64,000 nucleotides of DNA from Paraoerskovia sediminicola (GTDB lineage: Bacteria > Actinomycetota > Actinomycetes > Actinomycetales > Cellulomonadaceae): assembly GCF_030296575.1 (NCBI RefSeq), contig NZ_AP027729.1:1116001-1180000 (forward strand), given 5' to 3'. Shown one piece after another: positions 37,761 to 46,593 of the stretch (within the stretch, counting starts at the first letter, position 1; every line of letters begins with the position of its first letter). The notes beneath the pieces were generated by a model. The model saw nothing but the letters and a program-made list of their open reading frames with translations, ran no database searches and was not told the DNA's origin. Position numbers and translations under genes: made by a program.

Positions 37761-38921
37761 ATGTTCGTCGCCCTGCGCGACCTGAGATTCGCCCGCGGGC
37801 GATTTCTCCTCATGTCGACCGTGATCGTCCTGATCACGTACCTCGTCGTCTTCCTCGCGTCCCTCACGGAGGGGCTCGCGGACGAGTCGACGTCGTCGAT
37901 CAAGGAGCTGCCCTCGGACCACCTGGCGTTCACGGTCGCCGAGGACGCCGAGCCGGCGGGACCCGGAGGCGGCCCGACGTTCACGGGGTCGCAGGTCACG
38001 CAGGACCAGTGGGAGGCGTGGTCCGACGTCGACGGCGTCACCGACGCCCAGCCGCTCGGCATCACGAGCACCCGGGCCACGACATCGAGCACGACCGCGT
38101 CGGTCGCGGCGTTCGGCGTGCAGCCCGGTTCCGGGCTCCTGCCGACGGAGGTCGATGCCGACGCCTCGGGCGCCACGACCGGGAGCGCCACCGGTGCGCC
38201 CGACGTCGGCGCGGGCACGGTCGTCCTGTCCGCCGGCGCCGCCGACGACCTCGACGCCGCGGCGGGCGACGTGGTCACGGTCGGCACGATCGAGCTCGAG
38301 GTCTCCGCCGTCGTCGACGACTCCGCGAGCTACTCGCACCTGCCGGTGCTGTGGACGTCCCTCGACGACTGGCAGGGCATCGGTGCGAACGTCGCCCCCG
38401 GCGCGGACGCCGAGACGGTCGCGACCGTCGTCGCCCTGACCGACGACGCGGACGACGACACCCTCGCCGCCGCCGACGACGCCATCGGCACCACGACCCA
38501 GAAGACCAGGGCGTCGCTGAGCGCGATCAGCTCGTACGCGTCCGAGCACGGGTCGCTGCTCATGATGGAGGCGTTCCTGCTCGGCATCTCGGCACTCGTC
38601 GTCGGTGCGTTCTTCACCGTCTGGACGATCAGCCGACGGGGCGACGTCGCGGTGCTCAAGGCGCTCGGGGCGTCGACCCGCTACCTGATGAAGGACGCGA
38701 TCGGCCAGGCGCTCGTGATCCTCGTGATCGGCGTCGGCATCGGGACGCTGCTCGCCGCCACGACGGCACTGCTGCTGCGGCCCGTGGTCCCGGTCGTCGT
38801 CGACCTCACGACCGTCCTCGTCCCTTCCGTCGCCCTCGTGGCGCTCGGGGTGATCGGCGCGGGGCTCGCCATCGGGCAGATCACCCGGGTCGACCCGCAC
38901 GCCGCGCTCTCGGCGCGCTGA
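37761..38921 (+). CDS. FtsX-like ABC transporter permease
   Basis: A 386-residue permease of the MacB/FtsX type. There is one N-terminal helix (FLLMSTVIVLITYLVVFLASL), a large extracellular domain of about 220 residues rich in Ala/Asp/Thr, and three C-terminal helices with VLKALGASTRYLMKDAIGQALVI, the FtsX signature. The ATG has TGGAGG at proper spacing. It pairs with the LolD-type ATPase encoded 48 bases downstream. Such pairs move envelope lipids or peptides by mechanotransmission instead of classical transport. Confidence 0.92.
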   Translation: MFVALRDLRFARGRFLLMSTVIVLITYLVVFLASLTEGLADESTSSIKELPSDHLAFTVAEDAEPAGPGGGPTFTGSQVTQDQWEAWSDVDGVTDAQPLGITSTRATTSSTTASVAAFGVQPGSGLLPTEVDADASGATTGSATGAPDVGAGTVVLSAGAADDLDAAAGDVVTVGTIELEVSAVVDDSASYSHLPVLWTSLDDWQGIGANVAPGADAETVATVVALTDDADDDTLAAADDAIGTTTQKTRASLSAISSYASEHGSLLMMEAFLLGISALVVGAFFTVWTISRRGDVAVLKALGASTRYLMKDAIGQALVILVIGVGIGTLLAATTALLLRPVVPVVVDLTTVLVPSVALVALGVIGAGLAIGQITRVDPHAALSAR

Positions 38922-38969
38922 GCCCACCCGACCTCCGACTCCCAGCCACCAGACCACAGGAGCCCCACC

Positions 38970-39672
38970 GTGGACCTGCACCTCGAGAACATCACCCTCG
39001 TCTACCCCGACGGCGACACGACGCTCACGGCGGTGGACGACGTCTCGCTCACCGTCGCGTCGGGCACGACGACCGCCCTGCTCGGCCCGTCCGGCTCCGG
39101 CAAGTCGAGCCTCCTGGCCGTCGCCGGCGGACTCACGCACCCGACGTCCGGCACCGTCCGGTTCGGCGACGAGGCCGAGCCGGTCTTCACGACCGACACC
39201 CCCGCGACGCCGCGACCCGGACCCGCCTGGAGCGCATCGGCTTCGTGTTCCAGCAGCCGCAGCTCATCCCGTCGCTCACGGCGGTCGAGCAGCTCGAGCT
39301 GCTGAGCCACCTCGGCGGCCGGGCACCGTCGTCCGGCCGCGACCGCGCCCGCGAGCTGCTCGACGCCGTAGGGCTCGGCCCGTGGCAGGACAAGCGCCCC
39401 GGCCAGCTCTCCGGGGGCAGCGGCAGCGGGTCGCGATCGCCCGCGCGCTCGTCGGCACCCCCGACGTCCTGCTGGTCGACGAGCCGACATCCGCCCTCGA
39501 CCACGAACGCGGGTCGGCCGTCATCGAGCTCATCACCAGGCTCGGCCGTGAGTGCGGGGCGGCGACGCTGCTCGTCACGCACGACGAGTCGACCCTCGAC
39601 ACCGTGCCGACGCGAGTGCACCTGCTCGACGGACGGCTCGCCGAGCAGGGCGCCGGAAGCGGTGCGAGGTGA
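38970..39672 (+). CDS. LolD/MacB-type ABC ATP-binding protein (two frame breaks)
   Basis: About 234 residues when repaired. Walker A is GPSGSGKSSL, the Q-loop is FVFQQPQLIPSLTAVEQLELL, the signature is LSGGQRQRVAIARAL, Walker B is VLLVDEPTSALD, and the switch His is in LVTHDEST. Two breaks occur, in the C run 39199-39203 and the G run 39413-39417. Each needs one added base and each restores a universally conserved ABC segment. It is the ATPase of the FtsX-like permease upstream. If the breaks are real, the transporter is dead; the window-wide pattern argues that they are assembly errors. Confidence 0.87.
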
Positions 39673-39679
39673 CGCGGAC

Positions 39680-40704
39680 CTAGAGGACCGGCCCGGGGTC
39701 CGGCTTCGGCGCGTCGGGGTCGCGGTCTACGGTGAAAGCCACGACGTACGCCCCGCCCGCCTTGCTCAGGAAGTGGTACGGGAGCCCGGTCGAGGCGCCA
39801 CCGACCTTCTCGGAGTAGTCGATCGTCCCCCACGTGCTGTAGGCCAGCAGGTCGTCGTCGGAGAGAACGACCGTCGACCTGCCCACCAGATCGTCGTCGG
39901 TTCCGACGAGCCAGTTGAAGAAGTCCGTCACGAGCCCGCTCGCCTTGACGAGGACGAGGATCGGTGACGCGAGCGGGAACAGGAGGCCGGCGACCGCGAG
40001 CGCGAGCGTCACCGCAGCGTCGATCTCGTCGCGGAACGCGTCCGGATCCCCCTGGTCGTGCTCGATGACCGTGGTGGTCAACGACATCCCGTCGACGAAG
40101 ACGTCGTCGGTGCTGGACCAGCACGACGCCCGCGGCCCCACCCGGGTCTCGTGCGAGTCCACGTCCGTGTAGTGGCGCTTGCCGCCCTGCCCGAGCGGAT
40201 GCAGCTCGGTGCGCACCACGTTCTGGCCCCCGTGGTGATGTGGACGGCGCTCGTCACGACGTACGGCTCGTCGCTGCCGAGCCAGTCGATCCCCGTCTCG
40301 TCGAGGCAGTGGAGGCCCTCGTACGTCACCGTGTACCGGGGCGAACGCGCCACCGGACCGATCGGGCCGATCTCGGCCTTGTCCCCGAACCGACCCGAGA
40401 TCCGCCCGACGAGGCCGGGGAAGCCGGTGACCCCGCCGCCATCGGCGGTGTCGAGCCGCGGCGCCCTGGGCCTGATCGCGTCGACGGTCGGGAGCGCGCG
40501 ACGACGCACCGATCCCCGCACACGATCGACGCGTGCGAGCATGCGCGCCGCGACCTTCGGGGAGATCTCGACGCCGGCGAGCGCCGCCGCGAGCTGTTGG
40601 TCTATCCCGGAACGGGTCGCGGCGGGCTCGAGGGCCCCTCGCAGCGCCCTGACGGCGAGCGCCAGGGCTTCCGGGTCTGTGGTCCTGCGGATGTTCCGAG
40701 GCAT
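39680..40704 (-). CDS. Unrecognised protein (one frame break)
   Basis: About 341 residues of a family I do not recognise. The N-terminal 110 residues are basic and helical (MPRNIRRTTDPEALALAVRAL). A beta-rich middle part holds VTYEGLHCLDETGIDWLGSDEPYVV and VVRTELHPLGQGGKRHY. A hydrophobic segment (AVTLALAVAGLLFPLASPILVLV) and an aromatic C-terminal part (STWGTIDYSEKVGGASTGLPYHFLSKAGGAYVVAFTV) follow. The frame breaks in the C run 40227-40231; one added base joins HITTG to GQNVVRTELH. CAGGAG lies 7 bases before the ATG, supporting the start. The motif GSDEPYVV near a calcium-like acidic loop and the paired hydrophobic segment could suit a membrane-inserting protein, but that is speculation. 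Confidence 0.65.
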
Positions 40705-40897
40705 CGTCGACTCCTGATCGGTACGTCGAGGCACGGTCCGTGTCCCGGGCGGTGGCCGCGGACCGGTCTGAGGCTCCGGCGGCTCCCGTCACCTGCAGGG
40801 AGGGGCGGCGACAACGGCGTCGGACGCCGCTCCGGGGTGAAAGCTGGGGCCTGCTCGACCTTCACCCGCCCCGCCGATCCCTCCGCGGGCTGCGCCG

Positions 40898-42664
40898 TCA
40901 TGACCCGCCGCGCAGCTCCAGGCTGATCTGGTCGGCGTCCAGCAGGTCGAGCGCCGACTGGAGCGCGGACGAGCTGTAGGTCCCGAGGGAGCGCGCGTCG
41001 AGCAGCGCCGCCCGCTGGGCCTCGATGACCCGCAGCCGCAGGTCGTGGAACTCGGCGGTGACCTCGGGCCCCCAGGGCCCACGCTGCACGGCGTCCCCGG
41101 TGGAGCGCTCGTCGTCGGACCCCTCCGAGCCTTCGAGCGCCCGCTTCTTCGCGACGATCGCACGGACCCGCTCGACGGCACGCGGGTCGAACGCGCGACG
41201 CTCGCCGCCGTCCAGGTCGCGAGCGTCACCGGGCAGACCTCGTCGTGCCGCGGCATCCTTGAGCTCGCCGAACGCCGCCTGCTGCATGAGGCCCAGGAGA
41301 GCGGTCCGCTCCTCTGCGGCGCCGGCGTCCGCCCCACCGACACCCAGCCACCGCACGACCGGGCCGAGCGTGCCGCCCTGGACGAACAGGGTCCCGATCG
41401 CGACGACGAACGCGACGAGCAGCAGGAACGGGCGCTGCGGCGTGTCGAGCGGGAGGGTCTGCGCCGCGGCGACCGTGACCGCGCCCCGCATCCCGGCCCA
41501 GACGAGCACGGTGCCCTCACGCCAGCCGAGCCGGGCCCCGGCGACGTAGTCGATGTCGGCGATCTTGCGCCGCACCCGTCGCTTGGCCTGCTCGATGCGC
41601 TCGGGCGACGCCTCGCTCGTGCGCAGGCGCTCCTTGAACGCGGGCAGCTGTTCGCGCAGGGCCTCGCCCCGACGCCGCGTCTGCCGGGCCCGCAGCAGCA
41701 GCACCGCGACGTACCCGGCGCGGAGCACCACGATCGCGACGGCCGCGAGCGCCCCGATCCGCACGGCTGCCCACGGCCCCCCGGCCTCGGACCCCACGTC
41801 GGTGACGGTCGCGACGAGCTCGAGCCCGACGAGCAGGAACACCCCGCCCTCGAGCAGGAGGTTCACGGTGCCCCAGTTGGAGCGCTCGGCGATGCGGTCC
41901 TGCGGGCGCAGGTACTTCGCGGCGCCCCGCCCCGTGACGATGCCCGCCGTGACGGCCGCGACGAGCCCGGAGGCCCCGAGGTGCTCGGCCGGGAGGTACG
42001 CGATGAAGGGGGCGACGAACGAGACGGCGGTGCTCGCGGCCTCGTTGCGGACCGCGTGGCGCACCCGCAGGTTCAGCATGCCGACGAGGACACCGATCGC
42101 GACCGCGATCACCACGGCGAGGACGAAGTCCCACGCGACGCCGAGGAGCGTGACGCTCACGGCCGTCGCGGCGACGGCCGACCGCAGCAGCACCAGCGCG
42201 GACGCGTCGTTGAGCAGGCTCTCGCCCTCCAGGACGGCCACGACGCGCGGCGACACCCCGAGCTTCTTGACGATCGATGTCGCGACGGCGTCCGTCGGGC
42301 TGATCACGGCGCCGAGCGCGATGGCGATCGCGAGCGGGATCCCCGGGATCAGCCACCACAGGAGGAACCCGACCGCGACCGAGCTGAGCACGACGAGAAC
42401 GACCGACAGCCCGCTGATCGCCGCGAAGTCGCGCCGGAACTCCATGGTCGGCATCGACACGGCCGTCGAGTAGAGCAGCGGCGGGAGCACGCCCGCGAGG
42501 ATCACCTCGGGCGAGAGGTCGACCGACGGCACTCCGGGCACGAAGCTCGCGGCGATCCCCACGGCCACGAGCACGAGCGGAGCCGCGACCCCCGCACGCG
42601 GGGCGAGCACGGTCACGGCGACGATCACCAGCACGCCCCCGAGCGCCATCAGTGCGTAGTCCAC
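40898..42664 (-). CDS. Na+/H+ antiporter, CPA1 (NhaP) family
   Basis: A 588-residue cation:proton antiporter with about 12 helices. The ion-site segment is LGAVISPTDAVATSIVKKLGV, with Asp in the TDA motif. Later signature segments are LLNDASALVLLRSAVAA and VWAGMRGAVTVAAAQTLP. A hydrophilic C-terminal tail of about 150 residues (ERVRAIVAKKRALEG) is probably regulatory. The GTG start at 42662-42664 has GTGGAGG upstream. It expels Na+ or K+ for pH and salt homeostasis. Confidence 0.93.
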   Translation of the reverse strand: MDYALMALGGVLVIVAVTVLAPRAGVAAPLVLVAVGIAASFVPGVPSVDLSPEVILAGVLPPLLYSTAVSMPTMEFRRDFAAISGLSVVLVVLSSVAVGFLLWWLIPGIPLAIAIALGAVISPTDAVATSIVKKLGVSPRVVAVLEGESLLNDASALVLLRSAVAATAVSVTLLGVAWDFVLAVVIAVAIGVLVGMLNLRVRHAVRNEAASTAVSFVAPFIAYLPAEHLGASGLVAAVTAGIVTGRGAAKYLRPQDRIAERSNWGTVNLLLEGGVFLLVGLELVATVTDVGSEAGGPWAAVRIGALAAVAIVVLRAGYVAVLLLRARQTRRRGEALREQLPAFKERLRTSEASPERIEQAKRRVRRKIADIDYVAGARLGWREGTVLVWAGMRGAVTVAAAQTLPLDTPQRPFLLLVAFVVAIGTLFVQGGTLGPVVRWLGVGGADAGAAEERTALLGLMQQAAFGELKDAAARRGLPGDARDLDGGERRAFDPRAVERVRAIVAKKRALEGSEGSDDERSTGDAVQRGPWGPEVTAEFHDLRLRVIEAQRAALLDARSLGTYSSSALQSALDLLDADQISLELRGGS

Positions 42665-42757
42665 ACGTCCTCCACGTCGTCGCTCCTGCGGGCGAACGGC
42701 CCGCCTGCTGCCCCGTCCTCCGCTGCCAGCATTCCGCAGCGCCCGCCGCAGCGCCGC

Positions 42758-43500
42758 TCAGGCGCGGCGGACCACCAGCGCGGGCCGGTCCGCGTGGTCG
42801 ACGCGCACGACGACATCCGCCGTCCCCTCCGGGTCGACCTCCCGCCGGTACCTCGCCCAGGCGGGCAGCGCCCAGGCGTCGGACGGCGCGGTGCGGCGTC
42901 CGATCGTCGCGTCCCGGATCGCGAGGTGGACGGTGAGGTCGACCGGGAGGCCCAGGCCGAGAGCGAGCGCACCGTCGAGGAGCAGGACGGTTCCCGGTGC
43001 TGCCTCGACGTAGCCGGCCCGCGTCGACCGGTCGGTGCGGGGGTCCCGCAGGGTCGGCAGGTAGCGGCCGGAGCCGCCCGGACCGAGGGGACGCAGGACC
43101 TCGCGCTCGAGGGCGCCGACGTCGACACGGTCGTCCAGCAGGGCGTCCGGGTCCTGGCGACCGTGCTCGAGCCGCAAGGACGCGGGGCGCAGGAAGTCGT
43201 CGGTGCTCACCCGGACCGCCGGGCGCCCGAGCACGCGCAGCGGGTCGACCAGCAGGTCCGCGAGGGCGCCGTGCCCGGTCGTCGGGTGCCCGTCGAGCAG
43301 GACGCGCAGCGCCGCCGGCGCCCGCTCCCGGTCCGATCTCGCCGCCCCGGCCCGCGCAGCACCCGTGTCGATCAGCCCCACGAGCCGCTCGACCAGCACG
43401 TCGCGGCTCACGGGCTCGGGGACTATGCCCCCGCCCGACGGGACGTGACCGCCTGGAGGCCCACGACGCGCGAGGGGCCGGTCCTGTCGAGCTCGATCAT
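42758..43500 (-). CDS. Uridine kinase-like P-loop protein with degenerate Walker A (probable frame break)
   Basis: About 247 residues resembling the uridine kinase/phosphoribulokinase-like NTPases of actinobacteria. The strand-loop RVLLDGHPTTGHGALADLL stands where Walker A (GxxxxGKST) belongs but lacks the lysine. VSTDDFLRP, VLLLDGALALGL and PSDAWALPAWARYRREVDPEG match the later family positions. The preferred start is the ATG at 43498-43500, which has a strong GAGAGGAGG ribosome site. Reaching the rest of the protein from it needs one added base in the C run 43428-43432. Without that repair, only an internal GTG with no ribosome site is available. Kinase activity is doubtful. Confidence 0.65.
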
Positions 43501-43687
43501 CTCCGGCCTCCTCTCCCCCGCGACCCGAACCCACCCCATCGTCGGCCCGCCGCTCACGACTGTCCAGCCGCCTCACGGCGACCCGACCGCAGCGCCGGGA
43601 TTCGCCGTCCGACACCACCCCGGGGAAGAATGGCGCGCGACGACGCGCGTCGGCGCCCCGGGCACCCGATGCAGGAGGGCGGGACAC

Positions 43688-44305
43688 GTGACAGGCGAGT
43701 GGCTCATGTCGCTGTCCGCGGTCGCCGTGTGCCTCACCATCGCCGCGGTCGTGTTCCTCGAGGCCGCCGTGTTCCTCGGGTTCTTCCTGCCCGCCGAGAC
43801 CTTCGTGATCGTCGGCGGGATCCTGGCGAGCCAGGGCGTCGTACCGGTCTGGGTCCTGTTCGTCGTCGTCGCCGGGTGCGCGCTGGGCGGCAGCATCGTC
43901 GGCTTCGTCGTCGGGCGCCGGGCCGGCCCGCGGCTCCTGCGGTCACGGCTGCTGCGGTCGCACGAACGGCAGGTCTCCTGGATGAACCGCACCCTCGAGA
44001 AGCGGGCCCGGACGGCGCTCGTCGTCGGGCAGTTCGTGACGTTCTTCCGGGCGATGATGCCCGCGCTCGCCGGGATCTCGACCATGGGGTTCCGGCAGTT
44101 CGTCGTGTTCACGACGTTCGGCACGAGCGCGTGGGCCGCCGTCACCCTCGCGCTCGGGTACTTCGCCGGGGCCAGCCTCTCGCGCTTCCACCCGGCCCTC
44201 GGCCCGCTGGTCGTCGCCGTGGCCGTGCTCGGCGCGCTGGCGACCGTGGTCTGGTGGACCATCCGCCGACGCCGGCGCCGCGCCGTCCCGCAGCTCGCGG
44301 TCTAG
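43688..44305 (+). CDS. DedA family membrane protein
   Basis: A 205-residue protein of the DedA/SNARE-associated (VTT) family. Family features are FLGFFLPAETFVIVGGILASQGVV, GGSIVGFVVGRRAGP and GQFVTFFRAMMPALAGISTMGFRQFV, with the conserved Arg and Pro of the re-entrant loop. These proteins recycle undecaprenyl phosphate or phospholipids across the membrane; which activity applies here is unknown. The GTG start follows AGGAGG. The family is usually about 200 residues, as here. Confidence 0.92.
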   Translation: MTGEWLMSLSAVAVCLTIAAVVFLEAAVFLGFFLPAETFVIVGGILASQGVVPVWVLFVVVAGCALGGSIVGFVVGRRAGPRLLRSRLLRSHERQVSWMNRTLEKRARTALVVGQFVTFFRAMMPALAGISTMGFRQFVVFTTFGTSAWAAVTLALGYFAGASLSRFHPALGPLVVAVAVLGALATVVWWTIRRRRRRAVPQLAV

Positions 44306-44357
44306 GCTCCGAACAGGTCCCGGGCACGGCGCCCGGACACCCGAGGAAGGACGAGCC

Positions 44358-44666
44358 GTGCGCTGGACGACATGGACGTTGGCGGTCGGGGCGGTCGCCG
44401 CCGTCGCGCTGCCGATCATCGCCGTGCCGATGGACGATTCGAGCGCGCGCAGCGCCCTGCTGGTCATCTGGTGGGTGCTGCTCGCGGCGCTGCTCGTCAG
44501 CGCCCTCGCGTCGGCGTTCGTCCGGGGACGGGCCTCCTCGACGTCCGGGCCTGCCGGCCGCAAGGACACGGCCGACGCCGAGGACGCCGCGCAGCGCGCC
44601 CGCGTCCACGGCGAGACCGCGGCCTCGATCCGCGCGAGCCAGAACACGCCCGGCGGGGCGTTCTGA
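44358..44666 (+). CDS. Small two-helix membrane protein
   Basis: A 102-residue protein with two hydrophobic helices (about 5-24 and 33-54) separated by a short acidic loop, and a polar C-terminal tail rich in Ala, Glu, Arg and Asp (ASSTSGPAGRKDTADAEDAA). The GTG start has GAGCC only weakly upstream. It lies 52 bases downstream of the DedA gene on the same strand. No function is recognised. Confidence 0.65.
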   Translation: MRWTTWTLAVGAVAAVALPIIAVPMDDSSARSALLVIWWVLLAALLVSALASAFVRGRASSTSGPAGRKDTADAEDAAQRARVHGETAASIRASQNTPGGAF

Positions 44667-44679
44667 GCCAGCCGCCGAC

Positions 44680-45492
44680 TCACGTCAGGTGGTCGTTGTC
44701 GCCGTTCGTCCACGCGGCGTGCCGCTCCGCGGAGCGTAGGACGGCGTCCCTCGCCCCGGTCGGTACGACCCCCTCGAAGTTGTTGTACAGCCGGTCGAAC
44801 GTGAACCGTACGACGTGCGCGGCGACCCGCTGCGCGACAGCGCCGGAGAGCGGGATGCGGTTCGGGTAGCTGCGCATGAAGCTCACCGACGTGCGGTCCG
44901 GGTTCGCCATGATCGTGTCACCGGCGAGCAGGACGCCACGCCCCTCGGCCCCTGCGGCCCAGTGCAGCACGGCAGACCCCGGGAAGTGGCCGCCGGGCTG
45001 CGTGATCGTCACCCCGGGCAGCAGTTCCCGGTCGCCGGTCCACGTCTCGATCGACGGGTCGGGACGTGCCACCCACCCGGCGTCCGCCTCGGCGACCAGC
45101 ACCGGGACGCCACCGAGCCGCCGGCTCCACTCGACCTGGACCCCGAACATGTGCGGGTGGCTGGGGACGATCGCGACGACCTCGCCGAGCGCGCGCACGC
45201 GGGCCGCGACGTCGTCGTCCACGAACCCGACCGGGTCGAAGAGCACGCAGCCCTGGCGGGTCCGCACCAGCTTGGCGGTCTGCCCGATCCCGACGCCCGG
45301 CGACGTGGTGACGGCGAACAGGTCCGGCTCGAGCTCGGCGATCTCCGCGGTGCAGCCGTCGGCGGCGAGAACGGCGAGCGACGTCCACACCTGCCCGCCG
45401 GCTGGGACGTACTGCCGCTCGTCCGCACAGATCGCGCAGACCTCGGGACGATCCGCGTGCTCGACGGCGCAGGTCGCGCAGATCGACGTCAC
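44680..45492 (-). CDS. Metallo-beta-lactamase-like hydrolase with N-terminal four-Cys zinc ribbon
   Basis: A 270-residue protein. The first 25 residues hold C5, C8, C19 and C22 in CxxC-N10-CxxC spacing, a probable zinc ribbon. The rest resembles an MBL-fold hydrolase: IVPSHPHMFGVQVEW where HxHxDH is usual, GGHFPGSAVLHW for the next His, and VLLAGDTIMANPDR for the metal-bridging Asp. The first motif keeps SHPH only, so the metal site is altered. Such proteins occur widely in actinobacteria without a known substrate. The GTG start overlaps the nuclease stop by 4 bases, so the two are translationally coupled. Confidence 0.8.
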   Translation of the reverse strand: MTSICATCAVEHADRPEVCAICADERQYVPAGGQVWTSLAVLAADGCTAEIAELEPDLFAVTTSPGVGIGQTAKLVRTRQGCVLFDPVGFVDDDVAARVRALGEVVAIVPSHPHMFGVQVEWSRRLGGVPVLVAEADAGWVARPDPSIETWTGDRELLPGVTITQPGGHFPGSAVLHWAAGAEGRGVLLAGDTIMANPDRTSVSFMRSYPNRIPLSGAVAQRVAAHVVRFTFDRLYNNFEGVVPTGARDAVLRSAERHAAWTNGDNDHLT

Positions 45493-46526
45493 CGGTCGGC
45501 CCGCCCGTCGTCCGGCCGGTCGTCGTCCAGACGCCCGTCGTCCAGCCGCACGTCGCCCGGCACCGCCAGCGCGACCCACGCCTCGCCCGCCGCGCCCGCC
45601 TCGGGGACCGCGGGGCCGGCCCCGGCGAGCGGCGCGCCGACCGGGGCGAGGACGTCGGCTGCGGCGAGCGGCCCGAGGTCGAGGGCGGTGAGCCGCTCGA
45701 CGTCGCCGACCGGCACCTGGAACGTGCGGAACGGACCGAGCGGCGGCGGGTCACCGGCCGCGAGCGCCGCAGCGGTCGCCCGGCGGGCCGCGCGGGCGGA
45801 GGCGTCCGGGTCGTCCAGGTCGAGCAGCGGGGACTGGTCGAGCACGAAGGCCGTGGCGGCGAGCCGCAGCGGCCCCTCACCCGACCCGCCACCCGAGCCG
45901 CCGGGACCGCCGGACCCGTCGCCGTCGTCCGGCAGGTCGTCGGGGACAGCCCAGGCGACCACCTTCCAGAACCGGCGCGGGATCGCGATGCCGCGGTAGA
46001 CGGGGTCGTCCGGCGCGAGGACGGGCCCGGTCTCGACCACGAGACGCCGGCGGTAGGTGCGCGCGTGCTCGAGCACGTGGTCCTCGAGCCCGACCCACAG
46101 CTCCTTGGACTGGTTGAACCCCGACGCCTGCGGGGCAGCGTTGGGGTAGGCGAACGTCTCGCGGTTCGCGCGCTCGGCCACCGCCCCAGGCCCCCAGCAC
46201 GGGTCACGGCGTCGCACGAGGTGCCCGCGGTCGAGGTCGTTGCGCGCGTACAGCTCGGGCCCGGCCTGGTCGCTCGCGGCGACGCGGGGGTCGAGGTGCC
46301 AGTCGTCGCCGCGCGGCACGTCGACGAGGTCGGCGCCGTCGACGTCCACCACGGTCGCGGCGGCGAGGCGACGCACCGGGTCGAGCAGCACCGTGAAGTG
46401 CGTCGACGGCAGCTCGCGGACCGGCTGGGTCGCGGCCGGGAGCGGGACGTCGGGCCCGAGGAACGTGCGGTCGTGGCCTGCACCGACGTCTGTCGCGGTG
46501 TCGCCGGGCGGGGTCTCGTGGCTCAC
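45489..46526 (-). CDS. DNA/RNA non-specific endonuclease, NucA/EndoG type
   Basis: A 345-residue beta-beta-alpha-metal nuclease. The DRGH motif (D99-H102) carries the general base H102, and YPNAAPQASGFNQ at about 127 gives the Mg-binding Asn. No signal peptide or membrane helix is seen, so it acts inside the cell or is released by another route. A long Ala/Asp/Pro-rich C-terminal extension (about 210-345) includes repeated Asp-Asp-Gly/Arg units at the end. It is fused by GTGA overlap to the MBL-like gene. An intracellular nonspecific nuclease normally needs an inhibitor or strict control; none is obvious nearby. Confidence 0.87.
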   Translation of the reverse strand: MSHETPPGDTATDVGAGHDRTFLGPDVPLPAATQPVRELPSTHFTVLLDPVRRLAAATVVDVDGADLVDVPRGDDWHLDPRVAASDQAGPELYARNDLDRGHLVRRRDPCWGPGAVAERANRETFAYPNAAPQASGFNQSKELWVGLEDHVLEHARTYRRRLVVETGPVLAPDDPVYRGIAIPRRFWKVVAWAVPDDLPDDGDGSGGPGGSGGGSGEGPLRLAATAFVLDQSPLLDLDDPDASARAARRATAAALAAGDPPPLGPFRTFQVPVGDVERLTALDLGPLAAADVLAPVGAPLAGAGPAVPEAGAAGEAWVALAVPGDVRLDDGRLDDDRPDDGRADR

Positions 46527-46593
46527 GCGACGAGCCAAGCACGTGCCGGACGACGTCGCGCGCCGTGGGCGCAGCGCCGGCCGTCGCGGACTG

